The position numbers were made by a program, and so were the translations under genes. Below, piece by piece: positions 8,120 to 16,832 of a stretch of DNA of 64,000 bases; the stretch's first letter is position 1; each line of letters begins with the position of its first letter. Source of the DNA: an uncultured Bacteroidales bacterium (GTDB taxonomy: Bacteria; Bacteroidota; Bacteroidia; Bacteroidales; UBA932); contig CALVAG010000002.1 in NCBI GenBank assembly GCA_944325445.1, forward strand, positions 62,001 through 126,000, written 5' to 3'. Under the pieces are notes generated by a model. The model was given only the letters and a program-made list of their open reading frames with translations, was not told the origin of the DNA and ran no database searches.

Positions 8120-10210
8120 ATGGCTGTTTTAGAGAAAATACGCGTTAAGATGGGTGCTTTCATAACCATTCTTATCGCCATAGCATTGTTATCGTTCATC
8201 ATAGATCCTTCTACTCTGGAATCTACACTTTCGATGTTCTCTTCGAAGTATGATGTAGGCGAGATAGACGGGAAATCCGTAACATATCAGGATTATCAGA
8301 ACAAGGTAGACTATTTTACCGGCATTTACGAGATGTCGTCAGGCGGAGCGATGAACGACCAGACCCAGGAATTGATAAACAATACCGCTTGGCAGGATGA
8401 AATAACCGAACGCGTCTTTATCCCCGCCGCCATGAATGCAGGATTGAATTTGGGCGAGGAGGAGCTGCTCGATATGAGCCAGGGCAACGATATCTCTCCT
8501 GTTCTGGCAAATGAAGCCTCTTTCAGGGATGAGAACGGTGCATTCGACAGGCACCGTGTCGTTGAATTCGTCCAGGCGGTTTCACAGGATCCCTCAGGGC
8601 AGTTGCAACTCTATTGGAACTATCTCGAGGACAATATGAGAAAGGACAGGCTGTTCACCAAATATATCTCATTGCTCGAGAAGAGTGCGGTTGTAAATCC
8701 GATGGAACTTGCAAGGGCTATCGCAGACAATAATACGACTTATAGCGTAGACTTCGTTGTAAAACCAATGGGATTTGCGCAGGACAGCACAGTTACCGTT
8801 TCCAATGAGGAGATAAGGGCTTACTACGAGGAGCACAAGCACAATTACAAGCAGCCCGAAAGCAAGGATATAGACTACGTAGTCTATGAAGTGGTTCCTT
8901 CTGCAGAGGATCTGGAATTGACCTATAACAATATGGAAAAGGTATATCCCGAATTTACGACCACTTCCAACATGAAGACATTCCTTGCCCGCAATTCCGA
9001 CCAGCCTTTTACCGGATACTATTATTCCGAGGAGGAGTTGGGAATGCTGCCTTCGCAGATTGCCGAATTTGCCACAGAGGCCAAGGTCTCGGAGTCTCTT
9101 CCGGTTTTCCAGGATGAAAATGTCTATTATGCGGCAAGGCTGATGGATGTAAAATCCCTGCCCGATTCCATTTTCGTAAAACATATTCTTCTGCCGGCAT
9201 CCGATGAGGCGAAGGCAGACAGCCTTCTGAATGTGCTGAAAAGAGGCGGCGACTTTGTTGCACTGGCAAGCGAATACTCGTTGGACCAGAATCCCAATGT
9301 AGAGGAGCCGGGCGATTTGGGATGGATGACACAGCGTTATATCATTCCCGGTTTCGAGCAGCTTTTTATGGCAGACAGGAATGAAGTTGTAAAACTTACT
9401 ACAAGCTATGGAATACATCTCGTGAAATTTACACAGAGAACGGCTCCATATAAAAAATATCAGGTAGCCCTGCTGGTTAAGGAGGCGGTTGCCGGAAAGC
9501 AGACATATGCAGACTATTATGCCAAAGCGAATGATTTTGCTACCCAGTGCGGCGGCGATGCTGCGAAATTCGACGAAGTGGCAAAGGCGCTTAATGTTCC
9601 CGTATATCCTGCGTTGAGGGTTTTGGCATCTGCAAAGACGATTTCCAACAGCTACGACAATACCAAAGAGGTGCTCCGCTGGATGAATGAAAGCGAGACA
9701 GGAGATGTTTCCGAGATATTGGCGGTAGATAACAGATACTTCTTTATAGTAGCCATCAGGGGAGAGCACCATGCGGGTATCGCCACTTACGAGGAGATGG
9801 CTTCGCAGTTGAAAGATATAATAATGTATGAGAAAGAGTCTGCAAAGCTTGCTGCAGAGACTGAGGAGCTCGTAGCCGGAGCTGCAACACTCGAACAGGT
9901 TGCGGAGAAGCTGAGTCTGCCTGTAAGCCACAGGGACGGTGTGGTATTTTCATCGCTTACATCGCAGCAGCTCGATCCTAAATTCATAGGTGCGATTGCA
10001 TCTGCAAACGAAGGCGAACTGGTAGGCCCTGTAATAGGCGAAATAGGTGTTTATTACTTTACCGTCACAGGCAAGGAGATCGGTGCATTCTATACCGAAG
10101 ATGATGCTAAAAACAGGAAAGCGCGCGAGCTGGAATATATGACTCAGGTTTTGCCGGCTGTTCTGGCCGAACAGGCCAATGTAGTGGATACGCGCTACAA
10201 ATTCTATTAA
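8120..10210 (+). CDS. ppiD: Membrane-anchored peptidyl-prolyl isomerase, PpiD/SurA type
   Basis: 696 aa periplasmic chaperone for envelope proteins. It has one N-terminal membrane anchor (FITILIAIALLSFII, residues 14-28), a SurA_N-like helical region, then a parvulin domain at about 353-445 (VKHILLPASDEAKADSLL, GDFVALASEYSLDQNPNVEEPGDLGWM, IIPGFEQLF). The C-terminal third resembles another, degenerate parvulin/chaperone segment. Length and layout match the Bacteroidetes PpiD family. It closes the coaX-OMP-TPR-LptC run and is followed by a strong terminator. Confidence 0.9.
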   Translation: MAVLEKIRVKMGAFITILIAIALLSFIIDPSTLESTLSMFSSKYDVGEIDGKSVTYQDYQNKVDYFTGIYEMSSGGAMNDQTQELINNTAWQDEITERVFIPAAMNAGLNLGEEELLDMSQGNDISPVLANEASFRDENGAFDRHRVVEFVQAVSQDPSGQLQLYWNYLEDNMRKDRLFTKYISLLEKSAVVNPMELARAIADNNTTYSVDFVVKPMGFAQDSTVTVSNEEIRAYYEEHKHNYKQPESKDIDYVVYEVVPSAEDLELTYNNMEKVYPEFTTTSNMKTFLARNSDQPFTGYYYSEEELGMLPSQIAEFATEAKVSESLPVFQDENVYYAARLMDVKSLPDSIFVKHILLPASDEAKADSLLNVLKRGGDFVALASEYSLDQNPNVEEPGDLGWMTQRYIIPGFEQLFMADRNEVVKLTTSYGIHLVKFTQRTAPYKKYQVALLVKEAVAGKQTYADYYAKANDFATQCGGDAAKFDEVAKALNVPVYPALRVLASAKTISNSYDNTKEVLRWMNESETGDVSEILAVDNRYFFIVAIRGEHHAGIATYEEMASQLKDIIMYEKESAKLAAETEELVAGAATLEQVAEKLSLPVSHRDGVVFSSLTSQQLDPKFIGAIASANEGELVGPVIGEIGVYYFTVTGKEIGAFYTEDDAKNRKARELEYMTQVLPAVLAEQANVVDTRYKFY

Positions 10211-10235
10211 TGGAGATTAACCCATATTATACAAT

Positions 10236-10268
10236 AACAGGCAGCTGTCCGGCTGCCTGTTTTGTTTT
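10236..10268 (+). terminator. Rho-independent terminator after ppiD
   Basis: Ten-base perfect stem AACAGGCAGC / GCTGCCTGTT (10236-10245 with 10252-10261) around a six-base loop, followed by a T-rich tract. It may serve the opposite-strand zinc-ribbon gene less well, since that side has fewer Ts. Confidence 0.85.
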
Positions 10269-10550
10269 TCAATTTTGATCTTCTTCCGGAGAATACTCTT
10301 GAGAATACCCACATCGTTTACATTTTATTTTATCAATATCACCTGTTTCGTTGTTCCCATATGCCCACCAACAATTGTGACCACAAATAGGACATATGAT
10401 AGGGCTATTGTCAAGATCTTCAATAGGAAGTTCTTCATTTTGCGAAGAGTTAAACCTATTGGCAGGAGAAGATTCTATTGCATTTGTACTTTCAACAGAA
10501 ACCAAAAGCAGTGTGGCAACGAACATTAGTTTAAAAAAGTTTTTTTTCAT
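10269..10550 (-). CDS. Small secreted zinc-ribbon-like protein, unknown function
   Basis: 93 aa. It has a clear signal peptide (KKNFFKLMFVATLLLV), a polar acidic linker, then a C-terminal module with CPIC at residues 53-56, Cys60 and CKRC at 77-80, a two-knuckle zinc-ribbon spacing with a WW pair between. Zinc ribbons are normally cytoplasmic, so a predicted export signal is unusual. It lies 25 bases downstream of a beta-propeller lipoprotein gene on the same strand and is probably co-transcribed. The arrangement recalls the small exported peptides found beside 6-bladed beta-propeller genes in Bacteroides, but the NVEALA motif of that family is absent. I do not recognise a specific family. 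Confidence 0.7.
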   Translation of the reverse strand: MKKNFFKLMFVATLLLVSVESTNAIESSPANRFNSSQNEELPIEDLDNSPIICPICGHNCWWAYGNNETGDIDKIKCKRCGYSQEYSPEEDQN

Positions 10551-10575
10551 AGTAAGTAAATTTGTTGTTATACAA

Positions 10576-11802
10576 TTATTGTAATTGAACCGCCATTATA
10601 ACCGGGTTGGATTCATCTGTAAGTTGTGCTGCGATGCTTTGCATTTGCGGCGAGCCGCTCTCCCGTGCCGCTTCAATAAAAGTCATGGCATCTATAATCT
10701 GATACATTATGCCATTCTGTAAATATTGTGGTGAAAATGGGAGTCCGTCGTCCAAATCATTTATGAATGATGAGAGTTTTGTTATGCTGTTCGGTTTCAA
10801 CAACGAGATTTTGCCGTCAGCCTTGTCGTATAAAAAGATGACATGTGAGCCGCCCATAGTTTCCACTTTCGTAAACATTGGCCACTCCTCAGCCGGAAGG
10901 AACATGCCAAAGAGCAGGAATTTTTCTGTCTCCATTATTATGTTACTTTCCGGATTTATACGATTTTCAAAATCTGATGCCTCAATGGCTGAATCATGAT
11001 ATTTACCGTAATCCATAATATAACTTGCTTTTTTCCCGTAATCCGGAATATAAGTAAAGATTGTGTCAAACCTTCCGTTTACAAGCCTATATTCACTGCC
11101 GTATGTATATAATTTGCTTATCATTGGACGAGGCATGGATATTTTACCATAGAACTGATATTCTGTTGGTCTTGAATGAAGCTCTCCCAGCAGGTAGTTT
11201 AGAAGAATCTTCCCATTTTGGTCTATAATGCAAAGCTCTTCTTTTCGTTTCATAATGGTGGAATCTGTGTATGTATGGATGAGTATGAATTCATTCTCTC
11301 CATAATTACATAGATTTTCTGCCCTGCTGACTCCCGTATTGCCAAATCCTGAAAGTTCGCTTACATATTTTCCTTCTGTATTGTATATGATTGATTTATT
11401 ATATGTCATAATGCCCAATAGGCTTTCTGTGGTAAGGAAGATTTTGCCAACACCCATGTGTTCTCCGGGCCCTCTGCCCTTCGTACCTATTGCCTTTACA
11501 AACTTGCCGTCACTTGAAAATTCAAGCGCGCTGTTTCCGTTTAGGGATGCAAGGTAAAAGTTTTTGCCATCTGTGCTGAACGAACTCACCTCTCCGAGAA
11601 GTGATTCTTCGGTTGTCTCCAATGGAATATATTTAACAGAGGAGGCATATCTGCTCAGGTTTACGGTCGCCATTTCGTTGTCCAATGCCTCTTCGATATT
11701 CAGTACCGTTATACCTTCATCCTGCATCTTTTCTTTCTTTCCTCCGCATGACAAGGCGAGCAGGAAAAGGGAAACAGATATGATCCTCAGTAAATTTTTC
11801 AT
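10576..11802 (-). CDS. 6-bladed beta-propeller lipoprotein
   Basis: 408 aa from ATG 11802; an upstream ATG at 11817 adds five residues before the signal. The signal peptide ends in a lipobox (LLALSCGGKK). Then comes VKYIPLETTEESLLGEV, a hallmark of Bacteroidales 6-bladed beta-propeller lipoproteins (DUF4934/BF3164-like), followed by propeller strands such as NGNSALEFSSDGKFVKAIG and GRGPGEH. These proteins are surface or periplasmic and of unknown function. No sharp promoter is seen; the near-consensus TAACTTTA (minus strand, about 11837) is weak. The secreted zinc-ribbon gene follows downstream. Confidence 0.85.
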   Translation of the reverse strand: MKNLLRIISVSLFLLALSCGGKKEKMQDEGITVLNIEEALDNEMATVNLSRYASSVKYIPLETTEESLLGEVSSFSTDGKNFYLASLNGNSALEFSSDGKFVKAIGTKGRGPGEHMGVGKIFLTTESLLGIMTYNKSIIYNTEGKYVSELSGFGNTGVSRAENLCNYGENEFILIHTYTDSTIMKRKEELCIIDQNGKILLNYLLGELHSRPTEYQFYGKISMPRPMISKLYTYGSEYRLVNGRFDTIFTYIPDYGKKASYIMDYGKYHDSAIEASDFENRINPESNIIMETEKFLLFGMFLPAEEWPMFTKVETMGGSHVIFLYDKADGKISLLKPNSITKLSSFINDLDDGLPFSPQYLQNGIMYQIIDAMTFIEAARESGSPQMQSIAAQLTDESNPVIMAVQLQ

Positions 11803-11869
11803 AAGCGTAAAATTCAATTCAGATTAAAATTTACGCTAAAGTTAAAAAAAAAACGAGAAAAAACAATAT

Positions 11870-12973
11870 CTACACGTTAAAGAGAAAGTGCATGATATCA
11901 CCGTCCTGTACAATATAATCTTTTCCCTCCGTGTAGAGTTTTCCGGCATTGCGGCATGCTGCCTCCGAGCCATATTTTATATAATCGTCGTACTTTATGA
12001 CCTCTGCCCTTATAAAGCCCTTTTCAAAGTCCGAGTGGATTACGCCGGCTGTCTGAGGGGCCTTGTCCCCCTTGTTGTAAGTCCAGGCCCTCACCTCCTG
12101 CGGACCGGCGGTAAAGAAGGTTTCCAGATTGAGAAGCGCGTATGCGCTCCGGATAAGCCTTACGACCCCCGATTGTTCCAGCCCTATCTCTTCTAAAAAC
12201 ATCTGACGCTCATCGTAGCTCTCCAGCTCCGCGATTTCAGACTCTATTTTGGCGGCAATCACCAAAATCTGTGCATTCTCGTCCTTTACGGCCTCCCTTA
12301 CCTTCTCCACATATTCATTGCCGTTTTTTGCGCTTGCCTCGTCTACGTTGCAGACATACATGACCGGTTTGTTTGTAAGCAGGAAGAGTTCCCTTGCCAG
12401 TTTCTGCTCCTCCGGGCTGTCGAACGTTACCGAACGTGCAGACTTGCCCTGCTCCAACACGCTTTTATACCTGAGAAGCACCTCATAGAGTTTTTTTGCA
12501 CTCTTGTCTCCGCCAGTCTGCGCCTGCTTCTGCACCTTGTGTATCCTGTTTTCTATGGTTTCGAGATCTTTGAGCTGCAGTTCGGTATCTATTATCTCCT
12601 TGTCGCGGACGGGGTCTACGTTTCCGTCTACATGTACTATGTTGGGATCATCGAAACAGCGCAGCACATGCAGGATCGCATCTGTCTCCCTTATATTTGC
12701 AAGGAACTGGTTCCCGAGCCCTTCGCCCTTGCTCGCTCCCTTGACAAGCCCGGCTATATCTACGATTTCTACGGTTGCAGGGACGACCCTCTGGGGGTGT
12801 ACTAGTTTTTCCAGAACCTGCAGTCTCTCGTCAGGGACTATTGTAGAACCTATATTGGGTTCAATCGTACAAAAGGGGAAGTTGGCCGACTGGGCCTTCC
12901 CGGAACTTATACAGTTGAAAAGGGTTGATTTGCCTACGTTTGGCAGCCCCACTATTCCGCATTTCAAAGACAT
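11870..12973 (-). CDS. ychF: Ribosome-binding ATPase YchF (OLA1 family)
   Basis: 367 aa, the standard length. YchF is an Obg-related P-loop protein that prefers ATP, binds ribosomes and influences start-site choice and oxidative stress responses. Motifs: GLPNVGKST (G1) at the N-terminus, DIAGLVKGASKGEGLGNQFL (G3 region), NVDE in place of NKxD (the altered G4 that favours ATP), and the C-terminal TGS domain with IHSDFEKGFIRAEVI. The start is ATG 12973; upstream in-frame ATG 13012 precedes the promoter and is rejected. A -7 box lies 27 bases upstream. Confidence 0.97.
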   Translation of the reverse strand: MSLKCGIVGLPNVGKSTLFNCISSGKAQSANFPFCTIEPNIGSTIVPDERLQVLEKLVHPQRVVPATVEIVDIAGLVKGASKGEGLGNQFLANIRETDAILHVLRCFDDPNIVHVDGNVDPVRDKEIIDTELQLKDLETIENRIHKVQKQAQTGGDKSAKKLYEVLLRYKSVLEQGKSARSVTFDSPEEQKLARELFLLTNKPVMYVCNVDEASAKNGNEYVEKVREAVKDENAQILVIAAKIESEIAELESYDERQMFLEEIGLEQSGVVRLIRSAYALLNLETFFTAGPQEVRAWTYNKGDKAPQTAGVIHSDFEKGFIRAEVIKYDDYIKYGSEAACRNAGKLYTEGKDYIVQDGDIMHFLFNV

Positions 12974-13000
12974 TTTTCTGATTTTAAAAATTTTAGTCCG

Positions 13001-13008
13001 CAAAAATA
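13001..13008 (-). promoter_or_regulatory. ychF promoter -7 box
   Basis: TATTTTTG on the minus strand, followed by a roughly 22-base leader to the ychF ATG. It also rules out the upstream start of the longer ORF. Confidence 0.6.
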
Positions 13009-13071
13009 ACAATAAAAAGGGTAAAAAACAGGGTTTTTACGATAAATGAGGATAAGTGGCGGAGCATTGCG

Positions 13072-13079
13072 TAGTTTTG
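13072..13079 (+). promoter_or_regulatory. -7 box of the EEP-family gene
   Basis: TAGTTTTG, a perfect TAnnTTTG match. Its G is 4 bases before a GTG codon in frame with the downstream gene, the same spacing as at ruvB, coaX and lepA. Confidence 0.55.
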
Positions 13080-13083
13080 CGGA

Positions 13084-14085
13084 GTGTGTCAATACTGTAT
13101 TGAAAAGATGGGCGGAATATCTAAAACTGCGGTATGGAGCATTATCTGGATTATGATGTTCTGGAATGTGGAGAATTTTTTCTATCCGGTGCAGGAGGGG
13201 GAAAACGATACGGAATATACTCCTGCCGGGTGGCGCCGCTGGAATTGGTGGAAATTCAACAGAAAATGCGACGATATTGCAAAAATAGCGGTTCTGGCAA
13301 AGGAGAGGTACGGGAAATATCCTATGCTTGTAGGGTTGTGCGAGGTGGAGAACAGGAAGGTACTCAACAGTTTGGTATATAATACCATACTGAGCCGGTT
13401 GGGGTACGGGATAATCCACAGGGATTCTCCCGACCGGAGGGGAATAGATGTCGCCCTGCTCTATCGGGAGGAGGATTTCAGGGTTTTGTGGAGAGAATTC
13501 CTGCAGATACCGGATATAAAAAAGGGAGGAGTATTGCCGACAAGGGAGATACTTTATGTAAAGGGCGTCGCGGAGGAGCTGGATACGCTGCATTGTTTTG
13601 TAAACCATTGGCCCTCGAAGCTCGGGGGAGAAAAACGCTCACAGTATAAACGGGTAGCGGCAATGGAGCGGCTCAAAGGCAAATGCGATTCCATTTTAAG
13701 CGCGGATTCCCTTGCAAATATTGTGGTAATGGGGGATTTCAACACAGAGGCGGATTCTCCCCTGCTTGCAGGATTTGCGGGGCTGGTGAACATGAGTACG
13801 GAGCCTTGTGCAAAGGCAGGGAAAGAGGGGGTTGCGGCGGGCAGTTACAAGTATAAGGGAGAGTGGGAGAACATAGACCATTTCCTGCTCTCCGAAAGCC
13901 TGTACAACGGCCGTTGGTTCAATGCCGGGGGCGGTGCGGAAATCTTTGTTTCGGATTATCTTCTGGAGAAGGATGCGGCTTATTCCGGATATAAGATAAA
14001 ACGGACGCTCATAGGGCCGAGGTATAATGGAGGCGTAAGCGACCATCTGCCCATAATCTTGAAAATTTTTCAGGAGGAGTATTGA
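13084..14085 (+). CDS. Endonuclease/exonuclease/phosphatase (EEP) family protein
   Basis: 333 aa from GTG 13084; ATG 13108 is the alternative. The GTG is favoured only by the 4-base distance from the -7 box. EEP-fold phosphodiesterase signatures are present: FWNVENFF (Asn metal site), GLCEVEN (catalytic Glu, about 85), NHWPSK (His), VMGDFNTE (about 215) and SDHLPI (about 318). Substrate could be nucleic acid, a phospholipid or a sugar phosphate; the family does not allow a choice. A Trp-rich hydrophobic N-terminus (VWSIIWIMMFWNVENFF) is partly the first beta strand and perhaps not a signal peptide. thyA follows after a separate promoter. Confidence 0.85.
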   Translation: MCQYCIEKMGGISKTAVWSIIWIMMFWNVENFFYPVQEGENDTEYTPAGWRRWNWWKFNRKCDDIAKIAVLAKERYGKYPMLVGLCEVENRKVLNSLVYNTILSRLGYGIIHRDSPDRRGIDVALLYREEDFRVLWREFLQIPDIKKGGVLPTREILYVKGVAEELDTLHCFVNHWPSKLGGEKRSQYKRVAAMERLKGKCDSILSADSLANIVVMGDFNTEADSPLLAGFAGLVNMSTEPCAKAGKEGVAAGSYKYKGEWENIDHFLLSESLYNGRWFNAGGGAEIFVSDYLLEKDAAYSGYKIKRTLIGPRYNGGVSDHLPIILKIFQEEY

Positions 14086-14093
14086 AAAAGCCC

Positions 14094-14101
14094 TATCTTT
14101 G
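14094..14101 (+). promoter_or_regulatory. thyA promoter -7 box
   Basis: TATCTTTG, perfect consensus, located just after the EEP gene stop. It gives a leader of about 17 bases. Confidence 0.6.
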
Positions 14102-14122
14102 CAAGGGTAAAAAGGCGTGTAA

Positions 14123-14917
14123 ATGAAGCAATATTTAGATCTCCTCAATAAGATAATGACGGAGGGCAAGTTTAAAAGCGACCGTACGGGAACCGGCACC
14201 AAAAGCATATTCGGTTACCAGATGCGGTTCGACCTTTCGGAGGGTTTCCCCCTTTTGACTACGAAAAAGGTACATTTGAAATCCATTATCTATGAACTGT
14301 TATGGTTCATAAAGGGAGATACGAATATCAAATACCTGAACGACCACGGGGTTACAATCTGGGATGAATGGGCGGATGCAAACGGAGAGCTGGGCCCGGT
14401 GTACGGCGCGCAGTGGCGCCATTGGAAAACGGCGGACGGACGCGAGATAGACCAGTTGGCCAATCTAATGCGCTCCCTTAAGGAAAATCCCGATTCGAGA
14501 CGCCATATAATCTCTGCATGGAACGTCGCCGATGTGGACAGGATGGCCCTGCCCCCATGCCACTCGCTTTTTCAGTTCTATGTCGCCGACAACCGTCTCT
14601 CCTGCCAGCTTTACCAGCGCAGTGCGGACGTATTTCTGGGGGTCCCGTTCAATATCGCCTCTTATGCGCTGCTTACCATGATGGTGGCAAAGGTCTGCGG
14701 ATATACGCCGGGCGATTTCGTGCATACTCTCGGAGATACCCATATATACCTTAACCATTTCGAACAGGTCAGGACGCAGTTGGAAAGGACTCCGCGTCAG
14801 TTGCCCCAAATGCTCATACACGGAGAGCAGAAAGATATCTTCAGTTTCGGGTATGAAGATTTCGAACTGGTGGGATATGACCCTTATCCCGCAATAAAGG
14901 CGCCTGTTGCAGTATAA
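14123..14917 (+). CDS. thyA: Thymidylate synthase
   Basis: 264 aa, identical in length to E. coli ThyA. It methylates dUMP to dTMP using methylene-tetrahydrofolate. Signatures: [14 protein letters not shown] (phosphate-binding Arg), [15 protein letters not shown], the active-site Cys in [14 protein letters not shown] (about residue 147), [20 protein letters not shown], and HIYLNHFEQ. It is followed 20 bases later by dihydrofolate reductase, which regenerates the folate consumed here. Confidence 0.98.
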   Translation: MKQYLDLLNKIMTEGKFKSDRTGTGTKSIFGYQMRFDLSEGFPLLTTKKVHLKSIIYELLWFIKGDTNIKYLNDHGVTIWDEWADANGELGPVYGAQWRHWKTADGREIDQLANLMRSLKENPDSRRHIISAWNVADVDRMALPPCHSLFQFYVADNRLSCQLYQRSADVFLGVPFNIASYALLTMMVAKVCGYTPGDFVHTLGDTHIYLNHFEQVRTQLERTPRQLPQMLIHGEQKDIFSFGYEDFELVGYDPYPAIKAPVAV

Positions 14918-14937
14918 TTACCAAACCGCCGGAAAAG

Positions 14938-15492
14938 ATGCTTTCCATAATAGTTGCGATAGACCTTAACAATGCGATAGGCAATAAAAATGGCCTGTTG
15001 TGGCATATTTCGCAGGATTTGAAATATTTTAAATCAGTGACCACCTCCCATCCCGTAATAATGGGCCGGAACACATACTATTCCATAGGGCGTCCGCTTC
15101 CAGGCAGACGCAATATCGTGGTAAGCGGCAAGGGGCTCTCCGAGGAGGAGACAGAGAGGGCGCTCTCTGCAATAAAGAGCGGCAGCAACACCTCATTTGA
15201 ACAATGCCGGGATCTGGAGAGCCTTGTGAAAACCGCGAAAGAGTCGGAGGAGGAGTTTTTCGTAATAGGGGGAGGGCAGCTTTACAATACTCTTTTCAAG
15301 TATGCCGACAGACTTTATATAACCCGGATTCATGCAGTTGCAGCGGAGGCCGATACCTATTTCCCGGCAATAGATTGCAGGCAATGGAAGAGGGTCTCGG
15401 ACAGCGGCAGGATTCATGACGGAGAAAACGATATAGATTTCAGTTTTATCATTTACGAAAAACCGGATTTGACCGATGGAAAACAGAGATAA
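14938..15492 (+). CDS. folA: Dihydrofolate reductase
   Basis: 184 aa. It reduces dihydrofolate produced by ThyA. Motifs: IVAIDLNNAIGNKNGLLWHI (Met20-loop region), DLKYFKSVT with the catalytic acid position, VIMGRNTYYSIGRPLPGR (NADPH and substrate contacts) and FVIGGGQLYN. Slightly longer than the 160-aa E. coli enzyme, with an extra segment near residues 65-85. It overlaps the following transporter gene by 17 bases. Confidence 0.96.
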   Translation: MLSIIVAIDLNNAIGNKNGLLWHISQDLKYFKSVTTSHPVIMGRNTYYSIGRPLPGRRNIVVSGKGLSEEETERALSAIKSGSNTSFEQCRDLESLVKTAKESEEEFFVIGGGQLYNTLFKYADRLYITRIHAVAAEADTYFPAIDCRQWKRVSDSGRIHDGENDIDFSFIIYEKPDLTDGKQR

Positions 15493-16816
15493 TTTCAGAA
15501 GCAGGATAGGAGTGCTGCTTGCGCTTGCCGGTTCTGCAATAGGATTGGGCAATCTTTGGCGTTTCCCCTATCTGTTGGGAACGAACGGAGGGGCGGCATT
15601 TATAATCATATACCTCTTTTTTGTCTTTATAATCTGTCTGCCGATAATGTTTTCGGAATTTACGATAGGGCGCAGGAGCGGAGCCAATGCGTTCGGCGCC
15701 TATAAGATCCTTGCGCCAAAATCGAAATGGGGCATTGTGGGAATCCTTGCCGTTCTGACTCCCACACTTGTCGTCTCGTTCTACAGTGTGGTGGGGGGCT
15801 GGACTATAGATTATATGGTAAAAGCGGCAATGTCCAGGTTTTCCATGGGTTCCGAAGGGTTGGGCACGCTTTTCAGCGATACAATCAGCTCTCCCGTGGA
15901 GCCGATAATTTATATGCTTGTATTTTTGGCGTTGAGCTGCCTTGTGGTTGCGGCCGGAGTGGAAAAGGGAATAGAGAAGTACACAAAGATAATGATGCCG
16001 GCACTCTTTATCATGATAATCGTCATTGCGGTAAGGTCGGTAACATTGAAGGGGGCGGGAGCCGGTCTTTCGTTTCTCTTTAATCCAGATTTTTCAAAGG
16101 TCACCGGACAGACATTTCTGGATGCGCTCGGGCAGGCATTCTTTTCGCTCAGCCTCGGTTGCGGAACCATTATAACCTATGCCTCCTATGTGGCCAAGAA
16201 GGAGAGCATAGTCGGTCTCTCTTCCCAGACTGCCATAGCCGATACAACCTTTGCGCTGCTTGCAGGCGTGGCAATCATGCCTGCGGTATTTGCTTTCGGT
16301 ATCTCTCCTTCGCAGGGGCCGGGGCTGGTATTTGTCACGCTTCCATATATTTTTTCGCAGATCCCGTTTGGAAATGTGTTGGGAGTAATTTTCTTTTTCG
16401 TACTCTTTATAGCGGCAATAACTTCTGCCATTTCGCTCATAGAGGTTCTGGTTGCCTATCTGAAGGAGGAGTTCGGTTTCAGCAGGCTTGCCGCCGTAGC
16501 CGTTTCGTTTTTCGGGGTGGGGACAGTGGCGGTGCTATGTTCGCTTTCCCAGGGAGATATGGTGCGGATAGAGCTTTTCGGAAAAAATCTGTTCGATTTG
16601 CTGGACTATACCTCATCCAATATCCTTATGCCCGTAGGCGGATTGTGCGCGGTCATCTTTGCAGGCTGGGTTCTCAAGAAACCGGAGATTTCGGATGAAC
16701 TTACATCGGGGGGAACCGTAAAATTGAAAAAGACCGCCATAGAGGTCATATTCTTTTTGATAAGATATGTTTCACCTATAGCGGTAATTGCGATTATGCT
16801 GGGCGCATGGCTGTAA
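15476..16816 (+). CDS. Sodium-dependent transporter, NSS/SNF family
   Basis: 446 aa LeuT-fold Na+ symporter, about 11 membrane helices. TM1 carries the NSS signature GSAIGLGNLWRFPYLLGTNGG (shown in part: SAIGLGNLWRFPYL), which forms the Na1/Na2 and substrate sites; the loop AFFSLSLGCGTIITYASY in TM6 is also typical. Substrate is probably an amino acid, not identifiable from sequence. It begins inside folA, so it is translationally coupled to the thyA-folA operon. It ends 16 bases from the convergent NMO gene with no obvious terminator. Confidence 0.92.
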   Translation: MENRDNFRSRIGVLLALAGSAIGLGNLWRFPYLLGTNGGAAFIIIYLFFVFIICLPIMFSEFTIGRRSGANAFGAYKILAPKSKWGIVGILAVLTPTLVVSFYSVVGGWTIDYMVKAAMSRFSMGSEGLGTLFSDTISSPVEPIIYMLVFLALSCLVVAAGVEKGIEKYTKIMMPALFIMIIVIAVRSVTLKGAGAGLSFLFNPDFSKVTGQTFLDALGQAFFSLSLGCGTIITYASYVAKKESIVGLSSQTAIADTTFALLAGVAIMPAVFAFGISPSQGPGLVFVTLPYIFSQIPFGNVLGVIFFFVLFIAAITSAISLIEVLVAYLKEEFGFSRLAAVAVSFFGVGTVAVLCSLSQGDMVRIELFGKNLFDLLDYTSSNILMPVGGLCAVIFAGWVLKKPEISDELTSGGTVKLKKTAIEVIFFLIRYVSPIAVIAIMLGAWL

Positions 16817-16832
16817 CGCCGGATATTTCCTG

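Noticed and set aside
8669-9931. 420-codon open frame antisense to ppiD
   Set aside because: Mirror of the coding frame of a well-supported gene; Cys/Ile/Leu-rich, no domain pattern, no promoter.
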